The notes under the pieces were generated by a model that was not told the DNA's origin, made no database searches, and worked only from the letters and a program-made list of their open reading frames with translations. Shown in pieces: positions 56,025 through 64,000 of a stretch of DNA of 64,000 nt. The DNA comes from Candidatus Omnitrophus magneticus (GTDB taxonomy: Bacteria; Omnitrophota; Gorgyraeia; Tantalellales; Tantalellaceae): contig JYNY01000372.1 of NCBI GenBank assembly GCA_000954095.1, positions 40,001 through 104,000 of the forward strand. The letters are read 5' to 3'. A program made the translations under genes and the position numbers. Each line of letters begins with the position of its first letter. Positions within the stretch are counted from its first letter, which is position 1.

Positions 56025-56486
56025 TTATATTTTTTTAAAAAACCGCGCTGGATTTCCTATCCAGATTTCTTTGTCAGGCACATTTTTTGTGACAACGCTT
56101 CCGGCGCCGATTATAGAGTTTTCGCCTATGGTTATGCCGCACATAATGACGCTTCCTGTCCCAATTGACGCGCCTTTTTTAACGCGAGAGGGGATTACGT
56201 TCCAATCAGAATCTGTCTGCATTTTTCCGTCCATTGTCGCGCGCGGGAATTTATCATTAATAAAATTCACGTTATGGCCGATAAACACATCATCTTCTAT
56301 TGTCACGCCTTCGCATACAAAACTGTGTGAGGAGAGTTTTACATTTTTTCCTATAAAGGCTTTTTTTTGGACTTCAACGAAACTTCCTATTTTTGTGCCG
56401 TCCCCGATTTCACAACCGTAAAGATTTACAAGTTCTTTTTGTGGAATTTTTACGTCAAAGCCGATTTTGCAGTTAGTGATTGGCAT
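56025..56486 (-). CDS. Hexapeptide-repeat N-acetyltransferase, WbpD-like
   Basis: 153 residues from the ATG at 56486, chosen because AAAGGAG lies just upstream; the frame runs back to an ATG at 56525 without a site. The left-handed beta-helix shows repeats such as IGDGTKIGSFVEVQKKAFIG, ITIGENSIIGAGSVVTKNV and a C-terminal GNPARFFKKI. The stretch VFIGHNVNFINDKFPRA is typical of WbpD-type UDP-2,3-diamino-sugar N-acetyltransferases. Next to DegT-type aminotransferases this fits acetylation of an amino sugar. Confidence 0.82.
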   Translation of the reverse strand: MPITNCKIGFDVKIPQKELVNLYGCEIGDGTKIGSFVEVQKKAFIGKNVKLSSHSFVCEGVTIEDDVFIGHNVNFINDKFPRATMDGKMQTDSDWNVIPSRVKKGASIGTGSVIMCGITIGENSIIGAGSVVTKNVPDKEIWIGNPARFFKKI

Positions 56487-56578
56487 GAGGCTCCTTTTAA
56501 ATGTTTTTTTTGGCGCGCCGTTCATTTTAAAGGCGCGCTAAAAAAAGCTATTCCGCGCGCCCCTCGTTTTTTTGTAAT

Positions 56579-57697
56579 TTATTTTTTCCCGGCAAAAAAT
56601 TCTTTAACTGCTTTACATATATAAATAATTTGTTCTTCAGTAATGCCCGGGTAAATGGGGAGCGAAATAATTTCTTTCATTATTTTTTCTGTTATAGGCA
56701 GGTCGCCTTCTTTATATCCCAAATACGCGTAAGCTTCTTGAAGATGTAACGGATACTTATAATGAAATCCCGCACCGATCCCTTTATCTAGTAAAAATTT
56801 TTGTAAGGATTCCCGGTCCTTCACTCGTATTACAAAAAGATGATAAACATGTTTCGCGTAAGGTTTTTCTATTGGAAGGATTAATTCATTGACATTAGAA
56901 AGTTCTCGTTTATATATGCCGGCGGCTGTTCTTCGTAAAGCATTCCATTCATCAAGCATTTTTAATTTTAGGTCAAGTACCGCGCCTTGTATCCCATGAA
57001 GGCGCATATTGAAACCTTCTTTAAGGTGTATATATTTTTCGCGCGAGCCGTGGTCGCGGAGGACCGTTACTTCATCAAAAATTTTTTGGTCATTTGTGAC
57101 AACCGCTCCGCCTTCGCCCCACGCGCCTAAATTTTTTCCCGGATAAAAACTAAACGCGGCGCCCATTCCAAAAGAACCGGAGCGTTTTCCTGTATATTCA
57201 GCACCGTGCGCTTGGCACGCGTCTTCTATAACAAAAAGACCGTAATTTTTGGCGAGTTTCATTATCGGAGTCATATCCGCGCATTGGCCGTAAAGATGAA
57301 CAGGCATAATCGCTTTTGTTTTAGCGGTAATCGCGCGTGATATAAGCGATGGATTTATATTGTAACTATCTTCTTCAATATCCACAAATACCGGTTTCCC
57401 TCCGCACGCCGAGATAGAAGCACTTGTCGCGATAAAAGTGTTACTTACGGTAATAATTTCATCGCCGTATTCAATCCCCGCCGCTCTAAGCGCTAGGATT
57501 AAAGCGTCTGTGCCGCTACTAATACCTGCGCAGTATTTTGTCCCGCAGTATTCAGCGAAATGTTTTTCAAATTCTTTTACTTTTGGGCCAAGTATAAAAG
57601 CGCTGGAATCAAGGATTCCGCCGATTTCTTTAAGAAAATCTTTTTTTATAAGGTCAGTCTGCCATCGCAAATCAACTAAAGGAATATTCATATTCAT
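56579..57697 (-). CDS. DegT/DnrJ/EryC1/StrS-family sugar aminotransferase, WbpE-like
   Basis: 372 residues. A PLP-dependent enzyme that aminates a nucleotide keto-sugar. Family motifs are GTDALILALRAAGI, DEIITVSNTFIATSA, VIEDACQAHGAEY and the PLP Lys in FSFYPGKNLGAWGEGG (about residue 185). It is followed by the WbpD-like acetyltransferase, consistent with amination then N-acetylation. GGAG precedes the first ATG. Confidence 0.92.
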   Translation of the reverse strand: MNMNIPLVDLRWQTDLIKKDFLKEIGGILDSSAFILGPKVKEFEKHFAEYCGTKYCAGISSGTDALILALRAAGIEYGDEIITVSNTFIATSASISACGGKPVFVDIEEDSYNINPSLISRAITAKTKAIMPVHLYGQCADMTPIMKLAKNYGLFVIEDACQAHGAEYTGKRSGSFGMGAAFSFYPGKNLGAWGEGGAVVTNDQKIFDEVTVLRDHGSREKYIHLKEGFNMRLHGIQGAVLDLKLKMLDEWNALRRTAAGIYKRELSNVNELILPIEKPYAKHVYHLFVIRVKDRESLQKFLLDKGIGAGFHYKYPLHLQEAYAYLGYKEGDLPITEKIMKEIISLPIYPGITEEQIIYICKAVKEFFAGKK

Positions 57698-57752
57698 TGT
57701 TTTTCTCCTTTTAAAAATTATTTTTTAAAAAAGTTTATTACGAAAAAGAAAT

Positions 57753-58958
57753 TTATTTTATATTCGCGGAACAATTTATTTTCTTTTCTTTTTGCGTAGA
57801 GTTAATCGCTGATTTAAAAACAGAAAGCACCCGTTCTTCTTCTTTTCGCGTCATTTGCGGATATAGCGGGATGATTATTCCTTCTTTTTGCGCGAGTTCG
57901 CTTTGATAAAGATTCCCGTTGATAATGCAGGCGCTAGTTTGTTTATATGGTTCTTCAAGATGCGCGCACATAACTCCGCGTCGTGTCGCGATTCCTTGAT
58001 CAAGCATATATTGCATGATAGGTTTTTGCGCTAGGCCCGGCACGCGCACGCAAAAACTCTGCCAATTTGTTTTTGCCCATGCCGGTTCCTTAGGTAAAAT
58101 AATTTTTTTAATGCCATTTAAAGCGGCGAGGTATCTTTCAGCTATTTCTCTGCGTTTATTTATTATTTCAGGAAGTCGTTTTACTTGTTCTATACCCATA
58201 GCCGCTTGAATGTCTGTCATTCTGTAGTTGTAACCGAGAATATCGTAAGTTTCGAATATAACTTCTTTCGCGTTATGGCGTTTTGTGTCAGGGACAGCCA
58301 TACCATGTTGACGTAACAAGCGGAATTTTTTGTCCAGTTTTTCATCGCGAGTTGTAAGCATGCCGCCGTCACCGGTAGTTATAACTTTACGCGGATGAAA
58401 AGAAAAACACGCGATATCGCCGTGTGGCGCGCCGATTTTTGACCAGGTTCCTTTATAATTAATTTCACTTCCTATAGCGCACGCGGCATCTTCTATAACT
58501 TTTAGGGAATGTTTTTTTGCTATTTCAATAATTTTTTCTAAGTCGCACGGCATTCCTATTTGATGAACGCATAGAATTGCTTTTGTTTTTTTTGTAATAG
58601 CTTGTTCAATTAGAGATGGATTTATGTTAAATGTTTCCGGAGTGATATCAATAAAAACAGGCTTGGCGTCAGAGTATCTGATGCTATTCGCGGTAGCGAT
58701 AAAAGAATGGCTTACGGTTATGACTTCATCGCCGGCACCAATTCCGAGCGCTAAAAAAGCTATGTGTAGAGCTGTTGTACAGCTTGAAACCGCGCACGCG
58801 TAAGGCGCGCCGGTAAAATCTGAGAATATTTTTTCAAAGTCCGCGACTAAGGGGCCTTGCGTAACCCATCCTGAAAGTATCGCCCGCGCGCTCGCGGTAG
58901 CTTCTCTTGAATCTAAAAGAGGTTTTGCAATTGGAATAAATTCATTTGGTTCAGACAT
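57753..58958 (-). CDS. DegT/DnrJ/EryC1/StrS-family sugar aminotransferase
   Basis: 401 residues, a second PLP sugar aminotransferase in the same cluster. It has CTTALHIAFLALGIGAGDEV, TVSHSFIATANSIRY, DAACAIGSE and the PLP Lys in FSFHPRKVITTGDGG (about residue 195). It is only moderately similar to its neighbour at 56579, so the two probably act on different sugars or positions. AAGGAG precedes the ATG. Confidence 0.92.
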   Translation of the reverse strand: MSEPNEFIPIAKPLLDSREATASARAILSGWVTQGPLVADFEKIFSDFTGAPYACAVSSCTTALHIAFLALGIGAGDEVITVSHSFIATANSIRYSDAKPVFIDITPETFNINPSLIEQAITKKTKAILCVHQIGMPCDLEKIIEIAKKHSLKVIEDAACAIGSEINYKGTWSKIGAPHGDIACFSFHPRKVITTGDGGMLTTRDEKLDKKFRLLRQHGMAVPDTKRHNAKEVIFETYDILGYNYRMTDIQAAMGIEQVKRLPEIINKRREIAERYLAALNGIKKIILPKEPAWAKTNWQSFCVRVPGLAQKPIMQYMLDQGIATRRGVMCAHLEEPYKQTSACIINGNLYQSELAQKEGIIIPLYPQMTRKEEERVLSVFKSAINSTQKEKKINCSANIK

Positions 58959-58989
58959 TTAAATTGCTCCTTTTGCGTTTTTATGTTTT

Positions 58990-59028
58990 CGCGCAGAATA
59001 AAAAATTAAAAATTTTTTATTCCGCGCG
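58990..59028. repeat. AT-rich hairpin, family member 3
   Basis: CGCGCAGAATAAAAAATT pairs with AATTTTTTATTCCGCGCG across a three-base loop with one mismatch. The core matches the hairpins at 9885-9919 and 44200-44232. It lies between the epimerase and aminotransferase genes of the sugar cluster. Confidence 0.55.
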
Positions 59029-59054
59029 AGCTATGTTTTTAAAGCGCCTTTTTC

Positions 59055-59083
59055 AAAAAACCGCGTATATGTGCGGCTTTTTT
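59055..59083 (-). terminator. Intrinsic terminator overlapping the epimerase stop
   Basis: On the minus strand GCCGC pairs with GCGGT around an eight-base loop and is followed by six T; A-residues precede it, so it looks bidirectional. It overlaps the stop codon of the epimerase at 59082-59084 and may reduce readthrough into the aminotransferase genes. Confidence 0.6.
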
Positions 59084-60080
59084 ATTTTTCCCAATTTTTT
59101 ACTTTTTCATTTTGTAGAAGTTCCTGCGCGGGTTTTCCCATACGCATATACCAGTCTCTAAGTTTTGATAATCCGTCATTAAGTGAAATTTCAGGCTTGA
59201 ACCCTAAAAGTTTATTTGCTTTGGATGTGTCGGCGTAAAGCCTTAAAACATCGCCCGGACGCGGGATTTCATATGCGATTTTCCCTTTAGGACGGGCTAA
59301 GACTTCTTTTATTTCTTCGGATAAACTGCCGATAGATATTTCATTTCCATTTCCGATATTTATAGTTTCACCGTCTATTCCTTCGGTTATACCCGCGAGA
59401 AATATTCCTTTCGCGGTATCAGAGACATAAGTAAAATCACGGGTTTGTTTCCCGTCTCCAAAAAGTATCATCGGCATATCTGCCATACATCTTAATAAAA
59501 ATTTTGGTATTACTTCTCCGCTATCCCCTTCGTGGTGGCTTCTCGGCCCGTATGAATTAAACGGACGGACAACGACGGTTGAATAATTGTAAGTTTTGTA
59601 ATAAGCGCGGGTGTAGCATTCTCCAGCAAGTTTAGACGCGCCGTAGACAGTCATCGGGAACGCGGGATGTTCTTCTGTCATCGGCACCCACTTTGCTGTG
59701 CCGTAAATTTCGGAACTAGAAACGTAAACAAATCTTTTTATGCCTGCTTTCCGCGCTGTTTCTAAAAGAGATAGCGTGGCGCTCGCGTTTACTTCGTGAT
59801 TTTCTTTAGGTGAATGGATTGAGTGTCTTACTCCAAGGCACGCGAGATGAAATACAATATCAACTCCGCTCATCAATTCTTCCATTCGCGGTGTATTTCT
59901 AATATCTTCTATTTCAAATTTTAATAGCGGGCCAAGCCCTTCAATATTTTCTTGTTTGCCATTAATTAAATTATCAACAACTGTAACATTTATCCCTTTG
60001 CCGACAATCTGCCGTACAAGTTCAGAGCCTATAAATCCTGCTCCGCCCGTTACAAGGGCTTTATTGCATTTTATTGCCAT
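59082..60080 (-). CDS. NAD-dependent nucleotide-sugar epimerase/dehydratase
   Basis: 332 residues of the extended short-chain dehydrogenase family. The NAD-binding GGAGFIGSELVRQ is at residues 12-24, and the catalytic YGASK near residue 147 with upstream Ser in YVSSSEIYG. DFTYVSDTAKGI and VRPFNSYGPRS are typical of UDP-glucose 4-epimerase/UDP-glucuronate decarboxylase relatives; the exact product cannot be fixed. AAGGAG precedes the ATG. It overlaps the acyltransferase upstream by 20 bases. Confidence 0.9.
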   Translation of the reverse strand: MAIKCNKALVTGGAGFIGSELVRQIVGKGINVTVVDNLINGKQENIEGLGPLLKFEIEDIRNTPRMEELMSGVDIVFHLACLGVRHSIHSPKENHEVNASATLSLLETARKAGIKRFVYVSSSEIYGTAKWVPMTEEHPAFPMTVYGASKLAGECYTRAYYKTYNYSTVVVRPFNSYGPRSHHEGDSGEVIPKFLLRCMADMPMILFGDGKQTRDFTYVSDTAKGIFLAGITEGIDGETINIGNGNEISIGSLSEEIKEVLARPKGKIAYEIPRPGDVLRLYADTSKANKLLGFKPEISLNDGLSKLRDWYMRMGKPAQELLQNEKVKNWEK

Positions 60081-60756
60081 CGGTCGTCTCCTTATTTCTT
60101 AATTTTATTAAACGCGCGGGCACACCTGCCGCGACGCTGAAAGGTTCGATATCTTTTATTACAACGCTACCGGCACCGATTATACTGTTGTTTCCGATTA
60201 CTACACCCGGCAGAATAATGGCTCCGGTTCCGATGTCTGCCCATGCTTCAATTCTGACCGGTTTTATTTCCAAATCTGTTTTGATAATAGGAATATTTAT
60301 AGGCATAGCAGTGTGGCTTGAGCCGAGTATTCGCGCGCCCGGGCCCCATCCGACATATTCTTCAATGATAAGGTCTCGCGCGTCTAAAAAACTGTGCGGG
60401 CCGATCCACACGTTATTCCCGATAACGCATTTTCCGTCAAATCTGCCTTGCAAAAAAGCGCCTGTTCCTATAAAAACATTGTCTCCGATTTCAAAAGTTT
60501 CCGGATATTTAAAATATACGCCGGGTTCTATTTTTACGCCATGTCCGAATTTACTAGCAAGCGCGCGCCATATCGCCCTTCGCATAAGCGCGTCAAAATC
60601 ACTAAAACCGTTAATAAAACGGCCGTATAATTCGGTGATATATGGGCGGTCGTATTTTTCTTTTAAATACGCGGAAAACTCTATTTCAAAATTTAAATCT
60701 TGAGGAGGTGTTCCAAGCCCGTGTACTGCTTTGACTATTCTTGACATTTGAGGCAT
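60061..60756 (-). CDS. Hexapeptide-repeat acyltransferase
   Basis: 231 residues. The first about 75 residues are a helical extension, followed by a left-handed beta-helix with repeats such as FEIGDNVFIGTGAFLQG, CVIGNNVWIGPHSFLDA and VVIGNNSIIGAGSVVIKD, ending AGVPARLIKLRN. It belongs with the LbH O- or N-acyltransferases of surface-sugar clusters. It is the first gene of the minus-strand cluster. Its end overlaps the epimerase start. Confidence 0.85.
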   Translation of the reverse strand: MPQMSRIVKAVHGLGTPPQDLNFEIEFSAYLKEKYDRPYITELYGRFINGFSDFDALMRRAIWRALASKFGHGVKIEPGVYFKYPETFEIGDNVFIGTGAFLQGRFDGKCVIGNNVWIGPHSFLDARDLIIEEYVGWGPGARILGSSHTAMPINIPIIKTDLEIKPVRIEAWADIGTGAIILPGVVIGNNSIIGAGSVVIKDIEPFSVAAGVPARLIKLRNKETTDGNKMQ

Positions 60757-60797
60757 AAATAGTAACCTTTAATTTGGTTATAAAATGATTATTAGAT

Positions 60798-60860
60798 AGA
60801 ACGGCATTCCCGTGCCAAATTACAAGACAGGTTAAAATTGAACACGGGAATACGCGTTCT
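60798..60860. repeat. Long hairpin upstream of the sugar cluster
   Basis: AGAACG..ATTCCCGTG (60798-60814) pairs with CACGGGAAT..CGTTCT (60843-60860), 15 base pairs with a small internal loop, and a 28-base loop. It is the only structure in the 395-base gap 60757-61151, which separates divergent genes; a TATAAT at about 61019 lacks a well-spaced -35. Confidence 0.55.
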
Positions 60861-61151
60861 ACATTACCCTAAGTATTTTTAAGAATACCTAATAGGATTT
60901 TTAAAAGCAAATATTTCGCTAAGATAATTTTGGTTTTTATCGCGGGACAAAATAAGTAGCAGTAAGGCGGTGTTTGGCTAACTATGTAAAAAAATATTAT
61001 ATATTGAAAAACATCGGGTATAATGATATATTCTTATTTCTATTTTTTAGAAAAAAAGGCTATATAAATTAGGATTATTAGCCTGCGGGTACGGTGGAAA
61101 AGTGTTTTTTAAGAGAACATTATTTAAATATGAGGGAAGGGGAAAATAAGT

Positions 61152-61703
61152 ATGGAAATAATTATTACAGGGAGGGCGTGTACAGTAGAGGATGCACTTA
61201 GGACGTACATACAGGATAGGATAGAAAAATTAGAGAGATTATATTCTCGTATATTCAAAATTGAGATTATAGTGAAGGAAGAGAAGAACAGAAAAGAAGT
61301 TGAAATTATTTTATCTTTAAAAAGAAATAAAATAGTTTCTAAAGAGACAGCCTTAGACGCGCATTCAGCGTTTGATATTGCCCTTGGAAGTGCTAAAAGA
61401 CAGCTTACAAAGGTACATGAAAAAGTGCAGTCTAAAAGACGTAGAACAATTATCCGTAATATTATGTCGCCAATGCGTTTAATTACAGGCGTTTTAGACG
61501 GAGAAGCCGAAAGTAAAAAAACTGGCAAAATAATTAAAGTTGACGCGTTTTCAGATAAGCCAATGCTTCCTGAAGAAGCGCGGTTAGAAGTAGAAGTTAA
61601 TAATATGGAATTTCTTATGTTTAAAAACGCGGATACAGGTGAAGTAAATGTTCTCTACAAAAGAAAAGACGGAAATTTTGGGTTGGTTGAACCGAAGTTT
61701 TAA
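61152..61703 (+). CDS. hpf: Ribosome hibernation promoting factor, long form
   Basis: 183 residues. The N-terminal about 100 residues are the sigma54-modulation/S30AE fold that blocks the decoding centre in stationary phase. The C-terminal about 55 residues, beginning near VDAFSDKPMLPEEARLEVE and ending VLYKRKDGNFGLVEPKF, are the dimerisation domain of the long form that makes 100S ribosomes on its own. GGAGGG-like purines (GAAGGGG) precede the ATG. The palindromic repeat follows the stop immediately. Confidence 0.93.
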   Translation: MEIIITGRACTVEDALRTYIQDRIEKLERLYSRIFKIEIIVKEEKNRKEVEIILSLKRNKIVSKETALDAHSAFDIALGSAKRQLTKVHEKVQSKRRRTIIRNIMSPMRLITGVLDGEAESKKTGKIIKVDAFSDKPMLPEEARLEVEVNNMEFLMFKNADTGEVNVLYKRKDGNFGLVEPKF

Positions 61704-61869
61704 CCGGAAAACTGCGTTTGGACATAGATGAAGAATGCTAAGATGTTTGAGATAAAAGGCTTAAAAAAATTTGTAGGCGCACCATTTGATGAGGTGCGTC
61801 AAAGATTTTTTTAAGCCTTTTAGCCGAACAGATTCGCATTATTCGCTATGGACAAATGCAGTTTTTCGG
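61704..61869. repeat. 166-bp palindromic repeat, copy B
   Basis: Begins on the base after the hpf stop. CCGGAAAACTGCG at the left end pairs with CGCAGTTTTTCGG-type sequence at the right. The arm AAAAGGCTTAAAAAAAT pairs perfectly with ATTTTTTTAAGCCTTTT, and the centre is GCGCACCATTTGATGAGGTGCG. Copy A (17894-18059) has the same length. The rest of the gap to tig (61870-61931) is short and holds only the GAGGATAAC before tig. Confidence 0.88.
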
Positions 61870-61931
61870 TTCAAGTGTATTCTTGCGATTTTTTCATGAT
61901 AAATTAAAAATATTTATAGAGGATAACAGAA

Positions 61932-63206
61932 ATGAAAAGTAGCGTAAAAAAGATTGAAGGAACTGCCAGAGAAATTAATGTAACAGTACCGCATGACCGT
62001 GTTAAAGACATGGTTGACAAGGTTGTTCTTGATATAAGAAAAGAAGCGGTTATGCCGGGGTTTCGTAAAGGTAATGCTCCTATAGATATGATACATACGC
62101 GTTTTAAAGATACTATTATTGATGAAGTGAAAAAGCGCTTAGTTCCTGATGTTTATGAAGATGTTTTGTCTGAACATAAACTTGATCCTGTCAGTTATCC
62201 TGAGATATCTAATTTGTCTCTTGATGTGTGTACTGAAAAAGGAATGTCGTTTACCGTGAAAGTTGATATACATCCGGAAGTAAAATTAAAGAATTATAAA
62301 GGGATACATGTAGAATCGAAAAAGATAGACGTTAAAGATGAAGAGATTGATAAAGTTATGGAACGACTTAGAGAAGCTTCTGCTGAATTTTTCAATGTGG
62401 ATAGGCCTGTTCAGAAAGGCGATGTTGCTGTTTGTTTTTTGGAAGGATTTGTCGGCGCAAAGCTTGTGACAAAACGTGAAACAATGTGGATAATCGCGGA
62501 AAAAGAATCGTCTCTTCTTGGAATAGGCGAAGAGATTGTCGGGCTTAAACAGGGAGAAGAAAAAGAGATTACAGTTACTTTGCCTGATGATTATACAGAC
62601 AAAACATACGCGGGTAAGGCGGTAAATTTTAAAGTTAAAGTTAAAGAAGTTAAAGAAAAAAAACTTCCTGAATTGAATGACGATTTAGCAAAAAAACATA
62701 GTAAAGAAACTTTAATAGAATTGCGTAATGGAATAAAAGATCACATCCTTGAAGATAAAGAGCGGGCAAATAAATCCGCGATGAAAGATCAGATAATAAA
62801 TGATTTATTAAAGAAACATTCTTTTGATCTGCCTGAATCAATGGTAAAACGGCAGGGTTCTTTTATAGCTAAAAAAATAGAAGAAGACCTTGAGGCAAAA
62901 GGCGTTAGTAAAGAAGCCATAGAAGAAAACAAAGAAAAATCAAAAAAAGAAATTTTAGAAGTAGCGCGCAAAAAGGTTATGAAATATTTTATTTTATTTG
63001 AAATCGCGGAACAAGAGGATATAGCTGTTGTAGCCGAAGATGTTGAATCTGAATTAATTAAGCTTTCCGCTACATACGGTAAAGATTATGAAACGGTCAG
63101 AAAGTATTACGAAGAAAAAAATCTTTTAGGCGGATTAGAAGAACAGATACGAGAAGATAAAACATTGGATTTTTTATTGGCGCAGGCAAAAATAGACGTA
63201 AAATAG
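61932..63206 (+). CDS. tig: Trigger factor
   Basis: 424 residues. It is a ribosome-bound chaperone with peptidyl-prolyl isomerase activity. The N-terminal ribosome-binding domain has [15 protein letters not shown] (about 39-53), the signature loop that binds L23 (encoded at 27232). The PPIase domain spans about 155-240 ([13 protein letters not shown] through [11 protein letters not shown]). A long helical C-terminal domain follows. It precedes clpP, a common order (tig-clpP-clpX). Confidence 0.95.
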   Translation: MKSSVKKIEGTAREINVTVPHDRVKDMVDKVVLDIRKEAVMPGFRKGNAPIDMIHTRFKDTIIDEVKKRLVPDVYEDVLSEHKLDPVSYPEISNLSLDVCTEKGMSFTVKVDIHPEVKLKNYKGIHVESKKIDVKDEEIDKVMERLREASAEFFNVDRPVQKGDVAVCFLEGFVGAKLVTKRETMWIIAEKESSLLGIGEEIVGLKQGEEKEITVTLPDDYTDKTYAGKAVNFKVKVKEVKEKKLPELNDDLAKKHSKETLIELRNGIKDHILEDKERANKSAMKDQIINDLLKKHSFDLPESMVKRQGSFIAKKIEEDLEAKGVSKEAIEENKEKSKKEILEVARKKVMKYFILFEIAEQEDIAVVAEDVESELIKLSATYGKDYETVRKYYEEKNLLGGLEEQIREDKTLDFLLAQAKIDVK

Positions 63207-63232
63207 TTTTTTGTAAATTTGGGAGGACGCAA

Positions 63233-63820
63233 ATGATTAATAGTATAATTCCTATGGTTATAGAAAAAGAAGGCGCGGGCGAGAGAGCATATGATATCTA
63301 TTCACGCCTGTTAAAAGACCGGATTATTTTTATAGGATCAGCGATAGATGATTATGTAGCTAATATCGTAATAGCGGAACTTCTTTTTTTACAAAATGAA
63401 GATTCAGCGAAAGATATACATGTTTATATAAATTCACCGGGCGGAAGTGTTACAAGCGGGATGGCGATTTATGATACTATGCAGTTTGTTAAGCCGGATG
63501 TAAATACATATTGTGTCGGGCAGGCCGCCAGCATGGGCGCGGTTTTACTTGCCGCCGGAGAAAAAGGGAAAAGATATCTTCTCCCAAACGCGAGAGTTAT
63601 GATTCATCAGCCTTGGGGGGGAATGCAGGGTACAGCCGCGGATATAAATATTCAAGCAAGAGAGATGATAAGAATAAAGGAGAGGCTTGAAGAAATTTTG
63701 GTTAAACATACGGGGCAGAGTGCTGAGCGTATTAAAAGAGATACAGAAAGAGATTATTTTATGACCGCCGAAGAAGCCAAAGAATACGGCGTTGCCGATA
63801 AAGTTATTACTGCTTTATAA
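63233..63820 (+). CDS. clpP: ATP-dependent Clp protease proteolytic subunit
   Basis: 195 residues, the standard size. The catalytic Ser is in [16 protein letters not shown] (about 98), His in VMIHQPWGG (about 123) and Asp in the C-terminal [14 protein letters not shown] region (the family triad Asp lies near 172 in ERDYFM). GGGAGG precedes the ATG. clpX would be expected next but the bases that follow do not encode it. Confidence 0.96.
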   Translation: MINSIIPMVIEKEGAGERAYDIYSRLLKDRIIFIGSAIDDYVANIVIAELLFLQNEDSAKDIHVYINSPGGSVTSGMAIYDTMQFVKPDVNTYCVGQAASMGAVLLAAGEKGKRYLLPNARVMIHQPWGGMQGTAADINIQAREMIRIKERLEEILVKHTGQSAERIKRDTERDYFMTAEEAKEYGVADKVITAL

Positions 63821-63967
63821 TCGTGTCTAAAAGCTATTATTAGCCCAAAAAAAGGGGGTAGCCAAGGAATAACTAGATTATTTTTGATGCTAAAGGAATA
63901 GTTTCATTTTATAAATTTGTCTTAAGGGTAATTCAAAGGAGATCTGGTCATGTGAATATATCCTATA

Positions 63968-64000
63968 ATGTCACCGGGTCCAACACGCGTTGCTGAAGAA
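63968..64000 (+). CDS. Start of a probable class V aminotransferase, truncated by the window
   Basis: Only eleven codons are visible, MSPGPTRVAEE, which match the N terminus typical of class V aminotransferases (the PGPT motif). The frame continues upstream to a TGA at 63953-63955, directly after an ATG at 63950-63952 that has AAAGGAG at a good distance. The ATG at 63968 has no close ribosome-binding site. The 147-base gap after clpP has no strong terminator, only a loose pairing around 63832-63865. Confidence 0.4.
   Translation, partial: MSPGPTRVAEE

Noticed and set aside
56487-56525. Longer start for the WbpD-like gene
   Set aside because: The extra residues come from a GC-rich palindrome (GGCGCGCC) and the AAAGGAG site serves the ATG at 56486.
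63953-63955. Recoded TGA as a sense codon
   Set aside because: TGA is used as an ordinary stop at several tight overlaps (for example rsmD/coaD), so a changed code is not supported.
1-64000. CRISPR array, prophage or rRNA genes
   Set aside because: No regularly spaced direct repeats, phage structural genes or rRNA sequence were seen anywhere in the window.

Overview
The window is AT-rich bacterial chromosome, nearly all coding. It contains a canonical bacterial ribosomal super-operon, zinc-type S14/S4/L36, a PstSCAB-PhoU phosphate system with a probable outer-membrane porin, and very large secreted proteins (1435, 1021 and 2275 residues) of a style I associate with Omnitrophota (candidate phylum OP3, PVC superphylum). 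That placement is inference from protein style; no rRNA gene is present to confirm it.

Layout. 1-5330 (+): the 3' part of recG, then rsmD, coaD, pta, ackA and a XerC/D recombinase; pta-ackA points to acetate formation with ATP yield. 5389-9696 (-): a secreted WD40-propeller protein flanked by two copies of an unrecognised module. 9697-10228: a highly structured non-coding stretch. 10229-16070 (+): porin, pstS, pstC, pstA, pstB and phoU. 16146-23695: mixed accessory genes (glutamine amidotransferase, PEP-CTERM-like surface protein, DnaJ-type zinc-finger protein, cytosolic PAS histidine kinase, a frame-disrupted gene, a PabB-PabC fusion, a GH113-like glycosidase). 23959-41080 (+): promoter, terminator-like leader hairpin, tRNA-Thr(GGT), tuf, and the full S10-spc-alpha gene order to rplQ, closed by a strong intrinsic terminator; rpmD (L30) is absent. 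41101-48683: small secreted and membrane proteins, a PP-loop tRNA-thiolation-type enzyme and the 1021-residue protein. 48684-49168: a 390-bp MITE-like element with perfect 26-bp terminal inverted repeats. 49169-60756 (-): the 2275-residue protein and a nucleotide-sugar cluster (two DegT-type aminotransferases, an NAD-dependent epimerase, two hexapeptide acyltransferases), likely for surface glycan. 61152-64000 (+): hpf, tig, clpP and the first codons of a probable class V aminotransferase.

Most notable. (1) EF-Tu has lost the invariant P-loop Gly-Lys (GHVDHGKT reads GHVDHWNT). (2) A 166-bp, end-to-end imperfect palindrome occurs twice (17894-18059 and 61704-61869), each abutting a stop codon, with compensatory changes between the arms. 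(3) The 390-bp MITE-like element and several other hairpin families show that small palindromic elements populate the intergenic regions. (4) The giant secreted proteins carry unusual domain combinations, including an HD domain whose motif resembles class I cyclic-nucleotide phosphodiesterases.
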